The notes: generated by a model from the letters alone, not told the origin. 64,000 nt of DNA from Harmothoe impar (GCA_947462335.1 OX381713.1:20018381-20082380), one strand, 5' to 3'; shown: positions 20,941 through 33,238, counted from the stretch's first letter. A program made the numbers and translations.

Positions 20941-21884
20941 CCCAGCTAGCACCTTACATAAAAATAACTAGTAATTTCATGATATCATTCTTCGTTCCCA
21001 AGATGTCACATATGCAAGAAGTTTTTACGTGTCCTTTTGCATGGGTTCTTGATGTAACAATATTTGTGTGTATTTTATATAAACATATTTATGTAAAAGA
21101 GACATATTTATCAGTGATACCTTTGGACTTAACAATAATCGCATATATATGACTAGCTGTAAAAGATGTCTAAAACATATACTGCAATAAGAGACAAAGT
21201 TGGACTAAATTTTTTCAGTGATATTTAATGTGTTACTTGTGTTACAGTTACTTGGTGAATTATAGTTGGACAGCCAAGGCACATAATGGGACACCTTTTC
21301 TGTGTCCTTTGAAATTGTATAAGAAGAAATTCTGGCTTTGGGCTGATATCACATCTGGGCCTCCTGGCTAGGATAAATGTGTCTGTAAGGAATGGAAAAT
21401 GCCTGCAAAGTGTCTTTCACAGAGCAGGTGTTTACTTCCTATGCAGAGTGCCTATGGACATGTCATACATTGACATAAAATGGACATAACTTTATGATGT
21501 CTTCAATCTCTCTCGGAGGTATCCTAAATATCCTATCTGATTTATAATCACTACTGGGAGGGGGGATATACTCAAAACTGGTATAAATGTCATCCCTGCA
21601 ACATGTACATATCTCCATATCACATCTTTTTGATGTGTCTAAATTTCAGACATGTTTTACATCTGGTCATATATACATCATTATTATTAAGTTCAAACAT
21701 ATCGTTGATATGTATCTTTTTAAGTGTAAATATACTTATGTAAAATACCCATGCAAAGGGATACGTAAAAACCTCTTGCATATGTGACATCTTGGGAACG
21801 ACAATTGACATCATCCAATGATGTCACCACCAATCAGGAAATGATGTAAAAATGATGTAATTTACATGAGTTTTGCTAGCTGGG
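20941..21884. mobile_element. fold-back element, copy A (944 bp)
   Basis: Ends CCCAGCTAGCA and TGCTAGCTGGG. The two arms of about 300 bp are diverged inverted repeats, seen in shared stretches such as CGTTCCCAAGATGTCACATA and GCAAGAAGTTTTTACGT on the left and their complements at 21760-21800. The middle (21240-21580) is single copy within the element. No transposase. A second, partial copy in opposite orientation lies at 27760-28602 plus 33239-33401. The right end is about 100 bp before the LRR coding exon. Confidence 0.8.
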
Positions 21885-21986
21885 AATGCTTTGGAGCATT
21901 GAAATCACATCCCTAGAAAATTGATACAAAACTTCAATGATGCCATGATTACCTATTAATTCTATGTCTCTTTTCTCATTGTCTAC

Positions 21987-21988
21987 AG
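21987..21988 (+). promoter_or_regulatory. probable 3' splice site before the LRR coding exon
   Basis: A pyrimidine-rich run (TCTCTTTTCTCATTGTCTACAG) ends directly at the first ATG of the LRR gene. An intron in the 5' UTR is the likely arrangement. The upstream exon was not identified. Confidence 0.65.
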
Positions 21989-23629
21989 ATGGGAGGGCAC
22001 ACCACCATGTCCATAGTGAGCCTGCTCCTTGTTGGGGCTACCCTGCACATTACTGAGGGCCTTTTTGTGTGCCCCTTACCCTGCGGCTGTACGGATGACC
22101 TCGAAGAGGCAAAGAAAACGGGTCGACCAACTCTGGTGGTTGACTGTCGAAAACAAAGTTTAACCACCTTACCTCCCTTTGATGGCCTCCATGGAATAAC
22201 AATATTCAGGTTATTTCTTGATAGGAATGATATCACATCCCTACCAGATCGTGCATTTGACAGCCTGACTGTCCATGGGATAACACTGTCTGATAACCCG
22301 CTTGTTAATATTTCTGCTGAGGCTTTCGTTGGGGCAGAAGGTATACAGTACTTGTCGCTAAGAAGAACCAAACTCCTCACTAAACCGCGAGTGTTCACTG
22401 AAGGCGCCTTGCAGGCACTGCAGGTGCTTGATGTTGGTCAGATCAAGACGGAAACATTCTCAGGTGAACTTGAAGCGGACACCTTTGGAAAGATATCAAA
22501 GCTGGAGCAGCTTTTTCTGGAGCAAAACAAGATTGTTTCCATCAATGATGAAGCTTTTCAGAGACTGTCTTCCTTGTTTGAGCTGCATCTAGAAGCGAAC
22601 CAGCTGACAGCGGTAGATGAAGCTATTCGAAAAGTGGCGTCCTTGGTGAGTCTTCATCTGGATGGGAATCCAATAGCAAGCATTCCTCTTAATGCTTTTG
22701 ACGCGTTAGGCTTACTGGACACTTTGACGCTGTCAGACACTCAGCTGCAGAGCCACACTGACATAAATCCTAACGCCTTATCTTCAATTCCTCTCCGCAC
22801 TTTGGACTTATCCACCAATAACTTAGGCACTGCCCCATGTGAGCTCCTCAAAGGTCTTGAAGGCCTTGAAAAACTAAAGCTTAGAGATGCTATGCTTAAT
22901 GATATTTCAACAGACTGCTTTGCTGGGCTGAGGAGCATAAAGTATCTTGACATAAGTGGGAATAACTTCAAAGTAAATGATGAACTGCTCTCTGGCATTG
23001 GGGGCACCATTGAGGTTCTGAAACTGGAGAGGCTGGATCTGACCTTGGATAACCTTCCGCTAGAATCACTCCGCAAGATGACTTCACTAAAGGACTTGAG
23101 CCTCTCAGGAAATACATTCCCCAAGCTGCCGAACCATGCCTTCCATGGCTTAACCATGAGGAAACTCTCCCTAAGCTATTGTGAGGTGGAGTCTATTGCA
23201 CCAACAGCCTTTGAGGGTCTAAAGGCACCCTTTACCTTGGATCTGAACAATAACAATGTCAGGAACCTTACTTTCATTGATAACAAATGTCAGTTTGAGA
23301 GAATTGAGCTCTACCGGAACCCTGTGAGCTGTGACTGTGCCTTCTACCATGTTGTACGGTATGGAATAACCACCTTTGTTGGACAGTGTGCCCACCCAGC
23401 TATTTACTCAGGGATCAAGTTAAATGACTTCAAGTCCAACCAGAATGTGACAAGTGAGTGTGGCACAATGAGTGGAGTCAAGGACACCATTTTGTGCTTT
23501 TGGCAATACCGGCAGGCATCGCCCGAAAACGAAGTGGGGAGTGCATCGGTTGTAAGCGCCTCTGTTCTAGCAGTGTTACTCTCACTTGTCCTGAGCTCTG
23601 GAATAATACAATGGAAAAACTTCAACTAA
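21989..23629 (+). CDS. leucine-rich-repeat cell-surface or secreted protein
   Basis: 546 residues in a single exon. Residues 1-24 look like a signal peptide (hydrophobic core IVSLLLVGATL, cut near ITEG). An LRR N-terminal cap follows with C28-x3-C32-x-C34 and C53. About fifteen LRRs span residues 60-440 with the LxxLxLxxN pattern (LEQLFLEQNKI, LRTLDLSTNNL, IKYLDISGNNF). A C-terminal cap has C448-x-C450, C467 and C491 in the NPVSCDC context. Residues about 517-540 are hydrophobic with only a short tail, so the protein is membrane-anchored, either by a single TM or by a GPI signal. Several N-glycosylation sequons are present. It probably acts in extracellular recognition or adhesion. The family is too broad to name the orthologue. 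No frame damage. Confidence 0.92.
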   Translation: MGGHTTMSIVSLLLVGATLHITEGLFVCPLPCGCTDDLEEAKKTGRPTLVVDCRKQSLTTLPPFDGLHGITIFRLFLDRNDITSLPDRAFDSLTVHGITLSDNPLVNISAEAFVGAEGIQYLSLRRTKLLTKPRVFTEGALQALQVLDVGQIKTETFSGELEADTFGKISKLEQLFLEQNKIVSINDEAFQRLSSLFELHLEANQLTAVDEAIRKVASLVSLHLDGNPIASIPLNAFDALGLLDTLTLSDTQLQSHTDINPNALSSIPLRTLDLSTNNLGTAPCELLKGLEGLEKLKLRDAMLNDISTDCFAGLRSIKYLDISGNNFKVNDELLSGIGGTIEVLKLERLDLTLDNLPLESLRKMTSLKDLSLSGNTFPKLPNHAFHGLTMRKLSLSYCEVESIAPTAFEGLKAPFTLDLNNNNVRNLTFIDNKCQFERIELYRNPVSCDCAFYHVVRYGITTFVGQCAHPAIYSGIKLNDFKSNQNVTSECGTMSGVKDTILCFWQYRQASPENEVGSASVVSASVLAVLLSLVLSSGIIQWKNFN

Positions 23630-24715
23630 CTCAGCACCTGTAATGTCAAATTTATGACCGAACTAAGTGACTATAGCTTCTAAAGTGAAGTTTCCTCATC
23701 TCACCAGTATCATCACCATCATTTTATTGTTACTGCCAGTGCCTGTTCAAGAGTTGCTTAATAGAAATTGATCTCAATGTCAAGGCCAGGGTCATGTAGG
23801 GAGCTTATACACTGGATCTTATTTACGTTTCTATAGAAACAAATGGGAGAAGGGGTGGGGATGGTTAGCAGTATACTAAGTGTACGTTTTATCAAAGAAC
23901 AATATAATTTTCTGTAACCTTCTAATAATAATGGCTCTGTCCAATCAGTTTACATTTCACTTGTGCATGTAACTATATATGATAATGATGCTTATGTTGA
24001 TTAACATTTTATCATGATTATATAAGCTGACCTTAATAGTGATAGACCTACAGTAAGACGTAAGATAACAGTTCTGAATAGCCACCAGATGGCAGCTTGT
24101 CTAATGTCTAGTGCATACAAAAGGCCTTTGGATCTGGCACTATGTTTCCCCATGGCATCATACAAATGTATAAGTGGTCAGTGTTGAATGAAGCCTACAT
24201 TATACAGCTTACTCACAATGTTTAGGTCAGCACTATATTAGCTATGTAAACTATCAGAGGCTTAGATTGTTATCATTGGATATTGAATGCACATGTAGAG
24301 CCAATAGGACATAGAGACCCCTAGTATGTTGCATGTTCATTATTTGAACTATAAGTATAGATATTTCATACTAAATATCTTAAGCAGTGTTAGGCATGGG
24401 GCCCTAGGCCATGTTCTAGTTAGTAGACTGAAATACATGCTTTAGATTCTTTATTATGTAGTACTGTTATACATGTTCCATGTAAGAAATATGCCTATGA
24501 TTGATATGCCTAGTAGTCTATGTGTAGAAGTTATGTGGGGGAGAGATGTTTACAATTTAAAGGAGATGAGATTTTATGTGATTTATATTGTGTCTGTATC
24601 AGGCATGTTTTTCTATAGATATGAGCATAGCTATTGATTTAGTACAATAAGTATTGTTATTGTAAATGTATTATCAAAATGAACAGAATAAACCTTTTGG
24701 TATGATAACAATTTG
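23630..24715 (+). other. 3' UTR of the LRR gene
   Basis: About 1.1 kb of AT-rich sequence without ORFs, ending at an AATAAA signal (24687-24692) followed by TTGTGTTG, a plausible downstream GU element. Confidence 0.6.
24687..24692 (+). terminator. polyadenylation signal of the LRR gene
   Basis: AATAAA with a GT-rich stretch about 20 bp downstream (TTTGTGTTGCTG). It is the best signal after the LRR stop codon. Confidence 0.55.
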
Positions 24716-25577
24716 TGTTGCTGCATTTCACAGTTTGATGCTATTTTCTCACATTTATTTCTCATCACAAAGTGATTAAGTCATAAAAATATAATTTGCA
24801 GAACAAGGTAGGCTTGATAGGGACCTCCCCGATGAGTTTTTAATAAAAAAAACTTTTGCCGCCAGGGGGCTCCATATTGCCAAATAGGTTATAGATTTAA
24901 AAACATGCAAAACAGGAAACAGAAAATCTGAACTATGGGGAGTCTATTTTCTGAAAATATTTGCATAGGCCTACATAAACCCTTTATTTTATGTGCAAGA
25001 ACTTCAGTGCATTGTTTTTACGCCCATGGGCCTTTTATCACAAAATCTAAAAAGACCTTTTATGTAAGGCTACACCTTTTCCACGACGGTCAAAGGACAG
25101 ATCTGAAACTAATATTAACTTTTATAATATTTTATTTATGCTTAAATTATACTTGAATGCACTATCCAATTGCCCTTGTATTATGGGCCTCTTACCCCCT
25201 AACCAAAATGGGCCTTTTACCCCAAATGGGCCTTTTAGTTTTACCCCACTTTATATTGGTCATCACATGGTACTACACAATAGATAATCACATAGCACTA
25301 CATAATCCTATAAATTGTTTTTGCTTAAATTTCATTTTTAAAGTGCCTAATGTAGGCCTATTATCCAACAGATTTTGCACAAAACATTTAATGAACTAGG
25401 CCTACATTATTGACAAAAAATATCAAAAAATGAAAAAAATTTGTGAGAATTTATTTGAAAATAATATTATTTAATTTTTCAAAATGTCGGCCGGATTTCT
25501 CATCTGATTCCATTCCCAATCCGTCAGAGCTTCCAACTGTCAAAATTGTGGATTTAGTTCATTTCTGAGGCAGGGTG
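24716..25577. other. intergenic, nothing recognised
   Basis: AT-rich sequence with a few repeats of GGGCCTTTTACCCC near 25020-25250. No supported gene. Confidence 0.4.
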
Positions 25578-26102
25578 ACTAGGGGAGACCACGGTACAGT
25601 AAGACACGGGGCACAGTGAGACAGAAGGCCTGGGGCCTACGGATTTAGGGTCAGGCTTATAGCCATAGGCTTATAGCCATAGGAATTTCATAGGTTACAG
25701 TGGAATGGCTGTGTCACGGGGCAGAGTGAGACAGCGAACACAGCGTGGACATTTCAAGAGATAGCAACCATATGTTTAAATTGCGGCAGATTTAGGTTTA
25801 AATTAGATTTTTCATATATTCACTTATTTACATGATCTATCACAGATTACCGTAACACTGTCTCGCTGTGCCCCACCTAGTGTCTCGACGATCAATGTGC
25901 CCCTTGCTTTTTCATAGTGGGGCACAGCTAGTGAGACAACATTTTACTTTGTTCATAGGCCGAACACCATTGATCACAGCAATTTCGCAAACTTCAAAAT
26001 GAGTGAAAATGATAGACTTTTTAATGTTGACATATAAACGTTTATCCAATTCAGAGTTTAGGCCCTATGGTTAGTATGGGGGCTCTGTCTCACTGTACAG
26101 TG
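25578..26102. repeat. decayed TIR element (GGGGCACAGTGAGACAG words)
   Basis: The words CACGGGGCACAGTGAGACAG (about 25602), CGGGGCAGAGTGAGACAGCG (about 25718), CTGTCTCGCTGTGCCCC (about 25858) and CTGTCTCACTGTACAG (about 26086) form inverted pairs. This fits an old element with long inverted subterminal repeats. Its right end abuts the next element. Confidence 0.5.
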
Positions 26103-26104
26103 TA

Positions 26105-26842
26105 GGGTAAAATGGGGCAATATCGCGCATATAAGCCTGAAAATATGCCTAAATTATATTGATTGCAATCGCCCAGAATAATAAAAAAATAATTGGCATT
26201 TATTTTTCCAGTTTTTGCAGATAATTTATGTGCCATTACATATGATGAAGGCAAAACGTGATTATATTTGTATAATATACTTGCTCTTAGAGCAAGGTGA
26301 AAAGAGGTTCTACTTAAGTTTTTCTTCAGGGTTATATCACGCACCACAGGGTTATATCACACACTAACACTAACAGGGGTTATATTACGCACTTGAAGGT
26401 CATGACCTTTATTTCATAAGGAAAATTGTAAAAACATATTGTAACCAATTATACTATTTTTTAAAGGCTTGTTTTCCATGGTTCTGATGTTATCTAAAAA
26501 AATTAGTGATCCCTTCCTATACAATTTCAGCCATGCTTTCATTAGGTTCTTTTTAATGTTCTTAAAATATCTAAAATTATTGGAAATTAGCTCAAACTGA
26601 ATACTAGGCCTACAGGGTAATATTGTGCACCTGCTACTTCCATAGCCCCTACAGGGTAGCAAAATATGGTTAGGCCTACAGCTTATTTTTTCATTTGATC
26701 GAATTCTTGACAATTTATTTTCTCTAAAACAATTTTTTAAATTGTCCTTTACCCATATACCTCTCAGGTGACGTCACAAACAGAAAAGTGTGTGATATAA
26801 CCTTAGATATAACCCCATGCACGATATTGCCCCACTTTACCC
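26105..26842. mobile_element. 738-bp TIR element, TA duplication
   Basis: Ends GGGTAAAATGGGGCAATATC and the near-perfect complement GATATTGCCCCACTTTACCC, flanked by TA (26103-26104 and 26843-26844). Internal copies of GGTTATATCACGCAC occur in both orientations (26333-26392, 26789-26815). No transposase. Confidence 0.75.
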
Positions 26843-26863
26843 TAGTGCCAGTGTAGGCCTACC

Positions 26864-27759
26864 AATTCAATTCAATTCTATTCACACACAACCCCTTTCG
26901 GGGCAAAGGAGAAAGGATAAGATAATACATGCCGGGTGTAGCCGAAAGTTACATTGGCATCACCGGATACATATATGCCATGAACATGTGTTTACAGGTG
27001 TAGCATATAAAATAAGTTAAATACATAAATGGACTAGATACATAGAGTAGCACCATTCCTAGTCAGATCTATGATAATGAGGTTGAACATAAATGTGTTC
27101 AGTGTACAAACATAGCTGTCATGCGTAGTTTCAATGGACGACTAACCTGAATACACAGGTGACTAATCTACATGTAATTATATTACAAGTCAAGCTATTG
27201 TTGTGTTAGACAGCAAAATATAAATAAAGCTGACATGGTCTCGCAAGATAAGGATGGGACAGAGCATGCAGTCACCTGAATGAGTGAAGAGGACGTAGCA
27301 CCATGCCACCCATATTAGCACCTCAGTTCAGATTTGAACTGTTGTTTATTTTGTAGGTTTCTGTTGTCTCTTTTCCATCCTTTTCTTCACCAACTTATCC
27401 TTGAGTTGCGAAGCCTTCAAGGTACTAAAAGATTGCTTTATAGATTTGTTCTTCTTAGGCAGGCGTTTATTATTGGTGTTATTGAGGGCTTTATTGTCAC
27501 TTTTGGCCCTATTGTGCACCATGCTTTTAAAACTGGCCATGATAATCCTACAAAATTTGGACAAGTTCGATAAAACCTTTGAGTCTTTGCTATTAAAAAG
27601 CCTTTCCATCATCCTGATGTTAGGGTTTGATGTGAACTCCTTGTTGATTAGTAAAAGTCTCTCATTATTGAAGGCTTTGCACACAAATAGATAGTGAAAC
27701 TCATCACCAATTTTATTCTGGTCACATAATGTGCATTTTCGCTTCTCTTTCAATATCAT
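26864..27759 (-). pseudogene. LINE 3' end fragment
   Basis: On the minus strand, from 27771 down to 27346, an open frame shows the C-terminal Cys/His motif of LINE ORF2 (CTLCDQNKIGDEFHYLFVC) followed by a basic tail. Downstream on that strand a 3' UTR with CCCCGAAAGGGG ends in a (GAATT)n-type tail at 26864-26885, as in CR1-like LINEs. The 5' side is cut by the fold-back element at 27760. Only the last part of ORF2 remains. Confidence 0.8.
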
Positions 27760-28602
27760 CCCAGCTAGCAAAACTCATGTAAATTACATCATTTTTACAT
27801 CATTTTCTGATTGGTCGTGACATCATTGGATGATGTCAATTGTCGTTCCCAAGATGTCACATACGCAAGAAGTTTTTACGTGTCCCTTTGCATGGGTATT
27901 TTACATAAGTATATTTACATTAAAAAAATACATATCAACGATATGTTTGAACTTAAAGTGACATGGTCCGATGATTAAGGTTCAAAAATCAATTTTGGTT
28001 AAAAATTGACCAGAATGTTCCCTATGGCCATACTTCATGTACTAGCTACTTTATTTAATCTCATTCCTTAGAATTCGGCTTAGAAGTTGAATAACGATCA
28101 GATTATGGCTCAATTTACTAATTTTGGAGTGCACGCTGTATTCCCCCATTGAAAATACACTGTAAAATGCTATACTTGGGCCACATCTGAACCTCTAATT
28201 GGGCTCTCATTGCCCATAGATGACATTTTATTGGGCCCTATATTCCAAATATGATATTGTACTAACATTTGAAACATATTTAAGCAGGTTTTAAAATATG
28301 AAAAAAATTGGACCATGTCACTTTAATATAATGATGTATATAATTGACCAGCTGTAGGCCTAAAACATGTCTGAAACGTATAAATTTAGACATGTCAAAA
28401 AGATGTGATATGGAGATATGTACATGACATGTTGCAGGCAGCCTGCCAGGGATGACATTTATACCAGTTCTGCGTATACCCCCCTCCGAGTAGTGATTAT
28501 AAATCAGATAGGATATTTAGGATAACTCTGAGAGATTGTAGACATCATATAGTTATGTCATTTTATGTCAATGTATGACATGTACACAGGCACTCTGCAT
28601 AG
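27760..28602. mobile_element. fold-back element, copy B, first part (inverted relative to copy A)
   Basis: Starts CCCAGCTAGCAAAACTC and matches the reverse complement of 21884 down to about 21440, including ACATCATTGGATGATGTCAATTG-like blocks. It is interrupted by a 368-bp MITE at 27956 and by the large element at 28603. The remainder is at 33239-33401. Confidence 0.8.
27956..28323. mobile_element. 368-bp MITE inside copy B
   Basis: Ends AAGTGACATGGTCC and GGACCATGTCACTT, flanked by TA (27954-27955 and 28324-28325). Copy A lacks this block at the homologous place (GAACTTAATAATAATG), which confirms the insertion. Confidence 0.82.
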
Positions 28603-28910
28603 TAGTCCAGTTGCCAGGGAGGAATTATCCTTGCAACCTCGCAATAAAACCCCCCGAAGAGGTTATGACTGATTTGGGTACAGGAAGTCATATACTTTCA
28701 GAATCTTGACGATGCCCGGCTGGCATCGTTGAGTGTTTTCCAAAATTCAAGATGGCGTCCAAGATGGCTGACGAAAATGTTTAAAGTCATAAATCAGTCA
28801 ATTCTTATGTGATTTGCATGTGTAATACCTCTAAATTGGGGTTTTTGGGCATGCCTGATTGATTAAAAGAGTCAAAAAGTCATTAAAGTACGTATCCATG
28901 GTGATAGCAT

Positions 28911-28924
28911 GTTTCCATAGCAAC
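28911..28924. promoter_or_regulatory. RFX X-box-like motif in fold-back arm
   Basis: GTTTCCATAGCAAC fits RYYNYYATRRNRAC completely. Related motifs in the left arm are at 29068-29081 (GTAACCATGGCAAC) and 29242-29255 (one mismatch). Confidence 0.45.
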
Positions 28925-30449
28925 CAGCATGCCGATTCTAATACAAAATATATATTGTTTAAGAAGTTTGTTATTTCTCAACACCTACACTCATGTAATA
29001 TCTCAAATTAAAGGTCTCATTGAGATACATCATTTTAACATAGTTTTAGAGTTGTCACAGGTCCTAGGTAACCATGGCAACCAGAAATCACTAACAATAA
29101 TGCCTAATGATTGATGCCGAAACATCATCATCCTTACTGATAACTGCAAATACATGAAAGAACAACCAACATGGCCATCAGATAATGATTATCTGCTTGA
29201 TGTCAAAATGTCACCTGAGTGGTTATCTATGGAGATGGGTCAATTCCATAGCAACCAATATGCTTATATGCAGAAAGTTTCGATTTCATGTTATAATTTT
29301 CACCAAATGTGCACTTTTTATCATAGATCTTGAAAACTCACATCTTTTACCATGTTATTAATTGCTGCTGCTACTATGGTAACTGAACTTCAATAATACG
29401 GGGCTTGGGGTCAACCTCTCTCGGTGGTGCTACCTTGATGACTGAGTAAACAATCAGCCAGACCAGACCATGGTCTCCATAGTTACCTGTGTGATGTCAT
29501 CACTTTAGGTGTAGTAACTCAAAATGTAAACAACAAAATGACCTTGTCACCGGGTGTGTCATCAATTGTGATATCACTATCTCTTGGGTATGAGTGATAC
29601 ACTCTCCTAGCAGAGATAAAATTGCCAAACATATTTCTAGCATAATCACAAGGGGTTCCGAAGTGGGTGACAGTATACAAGGTTTCGATCTCTGAAGATC
29701 TTATCAGGCACAATTACTAAATCAAGGTCTGTAGAGTATCTACAGTCACAGAAATGAGTACATCACATCTGGTGGTGATCCATCACAAGTTTTTAGGGGC
29801 AGAGCTGAAAATAATTTTCTGCTGTACATACTGAATCTGGGACCTGCTGGCAAGCCTTCTGACTATGAGGTGATGACAAGTCATATTAGTGGTGTCTATA
29901 AGATGCATCCTCAGAGCTCCCATAAATCTATGATGTTTACAACAATCATTAAAGCAGCTCACACCCTCCCAGTCCTCCTATAGTGCACTCATTATTAGCC
30001 AGCCCCTTTGTCATTCTGGCTGCCCCTTTGTTGGCCTGGCCAGTCCCTTTGTCGTCCTGGCCAGCTAGTGAATGATGCAGTATAGCTGTTCAATATCAGC
30101 AATACACAAACATATGAACATGCAGATGTGTATCATTATTGTGTAATAACTCCAGTCTGCTGACATACCTTATACAGATACAAAATGTATAATGCTATAA
30201 CAGTTTGTAACTATTTGCTTGATGGTTAGCTTAGTAGCACACAATAATGGCTTCAGTCACTATCTCACTGAATACTACGGCCAATACTACAATCAATATG
30301 GTCATCTACAATGGTTCCCTCCTCCAGATTGTCCACCATAGCGTCATTCGGATGGGACACTAAGTATGTGTATCAATGATCTGACATTTCCACATACCTG
30401 TGCAGTTCAATCAAGCATGACCAACAGCAAGTAACATATTCATGAACAG

Positions 30450-30891
30450 TGTAATAAACGATACTTTGCTCCTCTATGATATTGTTATAGTATCAAGTAA
30501 AAGAACAAAGTCCACACAGTTTGGATCAAGTGTTACAGGTTGCGAATCAATAGGTTTATTCAGTAACCTAGACAGGCAAAGCTCTAATCGTGTGAACTCT
30601 CTATAGAGTTCGGAACGGGTCAGTAGGCTAATATAGCAGCAGTGATCTCGGGGTCTCTTCACCAGCGTGGCTCAAGAGTAACCGACGAGTCCCATCGGAT
30701 GCTGGGTATATATAGGCAGCCAGCCTGCGCGCGCACACACAGACCGGAAGCCTATAGCGACCTCTGTCCATACCCCAAGCCTGAAGCAGGTGTCGCCACC
30801 TGCCGTCGGACTGAAGGGTTCGGACGGAGTTCGCAACACAGCATCCAACAGAACCCGTCATATAAAACCCCGTGTAACCCTAGCCCCTACA
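30450..30891 (-). repeat. solo LTR of another gypsy-like element
   Basis: On the minus strand it starts TGTAGGGGCT and ends TTATTACA, 442 bp. It has a TATATATA box (30707-30714) and an AATAAA signal (complement at 30555-30560), in the right order. A 4-bp duplication ACAG flanks it (30446-30449 and 30892-30895). The first nine bases equal those of the large gypsy LTR, but the rest differs. It is the product of LTR-LTR recombination of a related family. Confidence 0.82.
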
Positions 30892-32597
30892 ACAGCATGG
30901 GTCTGAGGAAGAACAGTTACAGCAAAGCATTTTGAGGATAGTTGATGGGGGGATATGAATCACATTTGGCAATGGTGTGGGGATGACACACTTCATATAT
31001 GCTGTATGCAAAGACCAGTCAAATAGCAGAGGGTCTTGTTCTGGATGTTCTGAAGACATAGCAACCCCTCAGGTTAGCATAATAAAGACACCGGTGTCAT
31101 AAGAGATGACATGTATTCTTTGATATTACTACACAGATGTCATAGCTTGATTGGTCATGATTGCATTGGCTTGTTCATTTGTGATGCTTGATCATGTAGC
31201 TGTATTCTCCTGATCAAAGAGGAGTCTTTGAATTTCTCAGTTCTTGAGAATCAAGATCGATAGAGCCTGATTGGTTCCAATTGATCCATTGACACTTCTG
31301 TGTCAACTGAATCTGCCTCCCTTATCTATGACCTTTTCCAGTTCACAGCCATGGCAGTAACTTGTCAATGAAACCATCAGAAAGCTTTCTCATGTAAGGC
31401 TGAATGCCCCTTTTGATGCTTGAGGGGTACATGGCTATTGGTATTCTCATGTAGCTTCTTTCTGTCCTTTTCATATTTTGTTATATGGGCCTGGATTTAT
31501 TCCTTGTGTATGTTGGCAACAGTGTATCATTACTCCCTAAATCTCTTATTTAGTGCTTAACAGCTAGCTGCAAACAGCAGGATCAGTGCCAACTAGTTTG
31601 TGATGTTCTCATTTGAGGTTATGTTAGTCAGTACAAACCACACTGCATTGGAACTGATGGGTCGCATGGTGTGCTTGCCCTGGATCAACTTTTCCTCAGT
31701 TAATTCTGGCAACAACTTCAACATGTACATGTGGTGATTTGGAGTAAGAGGACTGTTGCTCACTAGGGTCAGGCCAGTAAAAGTTGGTGGGAAGGGAGGT
31801 GAGGGGGTCAGATTATGGTGGTTACCATGGATGATGAAAGGCTGCAGACACAGGGTATTTGGATTGCAGACACTGACCAGAGAGACATAGTGCCTAAAAG
31901 CGTGTGGGAGTGGTAATTTGAACTACCTCTGTGTCAATTATTATGGATTAATGTTGTTGATTTCCAGTTGACATGGTCAGATTTGAATGATTGATCGATT
32001 TGTTTAATGTCCAGACGTATATCAAGTACCTCACGGGACATATCTCAAGTTAGCAAGGTAGCCTTCCACAAATAGTAGTAGTGTTGCCTTGCAGTGAGAC
32101 AGATATTTATATGCTGCTTGCCTAATACAGCAGTGACTGCATCTATAGATGATAGAATGTATGAAATAAATGACCACATCTATGAGGTGAGGAAGAAAAC
32201 CGCTACCGAACCATGTACCCTGCTCTTTTCAGAGGAGAGCAAGCGTTCTTTTATTTGCATGGTCCTACATACCTGGGCTAGTACTATAGTAGGCAGGGCC
32301 AGACAAACCATAGCCTCTGCTATCTCAGACGTGGTTCTCTGAGGAAAGATCACAAGAAAGACCACCAGCAAGTTATTCTTCTCCTTCATGGCCCCATCAT
32401 GGAGGTCCCCACTAACACAGGGGGAAGTTGTCATGGTTACCCAGTACCCATGACAACTGTGGAACAATATTAAAATCATGCATCTCTGTGATACCTTTAC
32501 TTTGAGATATCACATGACCATATCATGTTAAGAAAAGACAATTTCCTCAATACAAAATATATTGTGAGCTAAAATCATGTTTTGAGTAGAAATGTTG

Positions 32598-32611
32598 GTT
32601 GCTATGGAAAC
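32598..32611. promoter_or_regulatory. RFX X-box-like motif in fold-back arm
   Basis: GTTGCTATGGAAAC is a full consensus match. Others in the right arm are at 32427-32440 (partial), 32768-32781 and 32926-32939. Confidence 0.45.
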
Positions 32612-33238
32612 GATGCATCCCCATGGATACCCACTCAAATGACTTTTTGACATTGAGGACAGAGCATATTGTGGCCATGTTGGTTGTTCTGTCATGCATT
32701 CACAGTTATCAGTAAGGATGATGATGTTTCGGCATCAATCATTAGGCATTATTGTTGGTGATTTCTGGTTGCCATGGTTACCTAGGACCTGTGACAACTC
32801 TAAAACTATGTTAAAATGATGTATCTCATTGAGACCTTTAATTTGAGATATTACATGAGTGTAGGTGTTGAGAAATGACAAACTTCTTAAAACAATATAT
32901 ATTTTGTATTAGAATCGGCATGCTGGTTGCTATGGAAACACGCTATCACCATGGATACGGACTTTAATGACTTTTTGACTCTTTTCATCAATCAGGCATG
33001 CCCAAAAAACCCAATTTAGAGGTATTACACATGCAAATCACATAAGAATTGACTGATTTATGACTTTGATCATTTTCGTCAGCCATCTTGGACGCCATCT
33101 TGAATTTTGGAAAACGCTCAACGATGCCAGCCGGGCATCGTCAAGATTCTGAAAGTATATATGGCTTCCTGTACCCAAATCAGTCATAACCTCTTCAGGG
33201 GGTTTTGCTGCAAGGTTTTCAAGCTGGCAACTGGACTA

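Larger units (their letters stand above)
28603..33238. mobile_element. 4.6-kb fold-back element with long repeat-bearing arms
   Basis: Both ends read TAGTCCAGTTGCC inward. The flanks carry a TAG duplication (28600-28602 and 33239-33241). Copy A gives the empty site (GCATAGGAAG). The inverted arms are about 0.5-0.8 kb (28603-29480 and 32420-33238). Each is built of two diverged direct units of about 330 bp with the recurring words GTTTCCATAGCAACC and GGTAACCATGGCAACC. The 2.9-kb centre has no recognisable transposase and contains a solo LTR. The layout resembles FB or TU-type fold-back transposons. That assignment is by architecture only. Confidence 0.85.
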
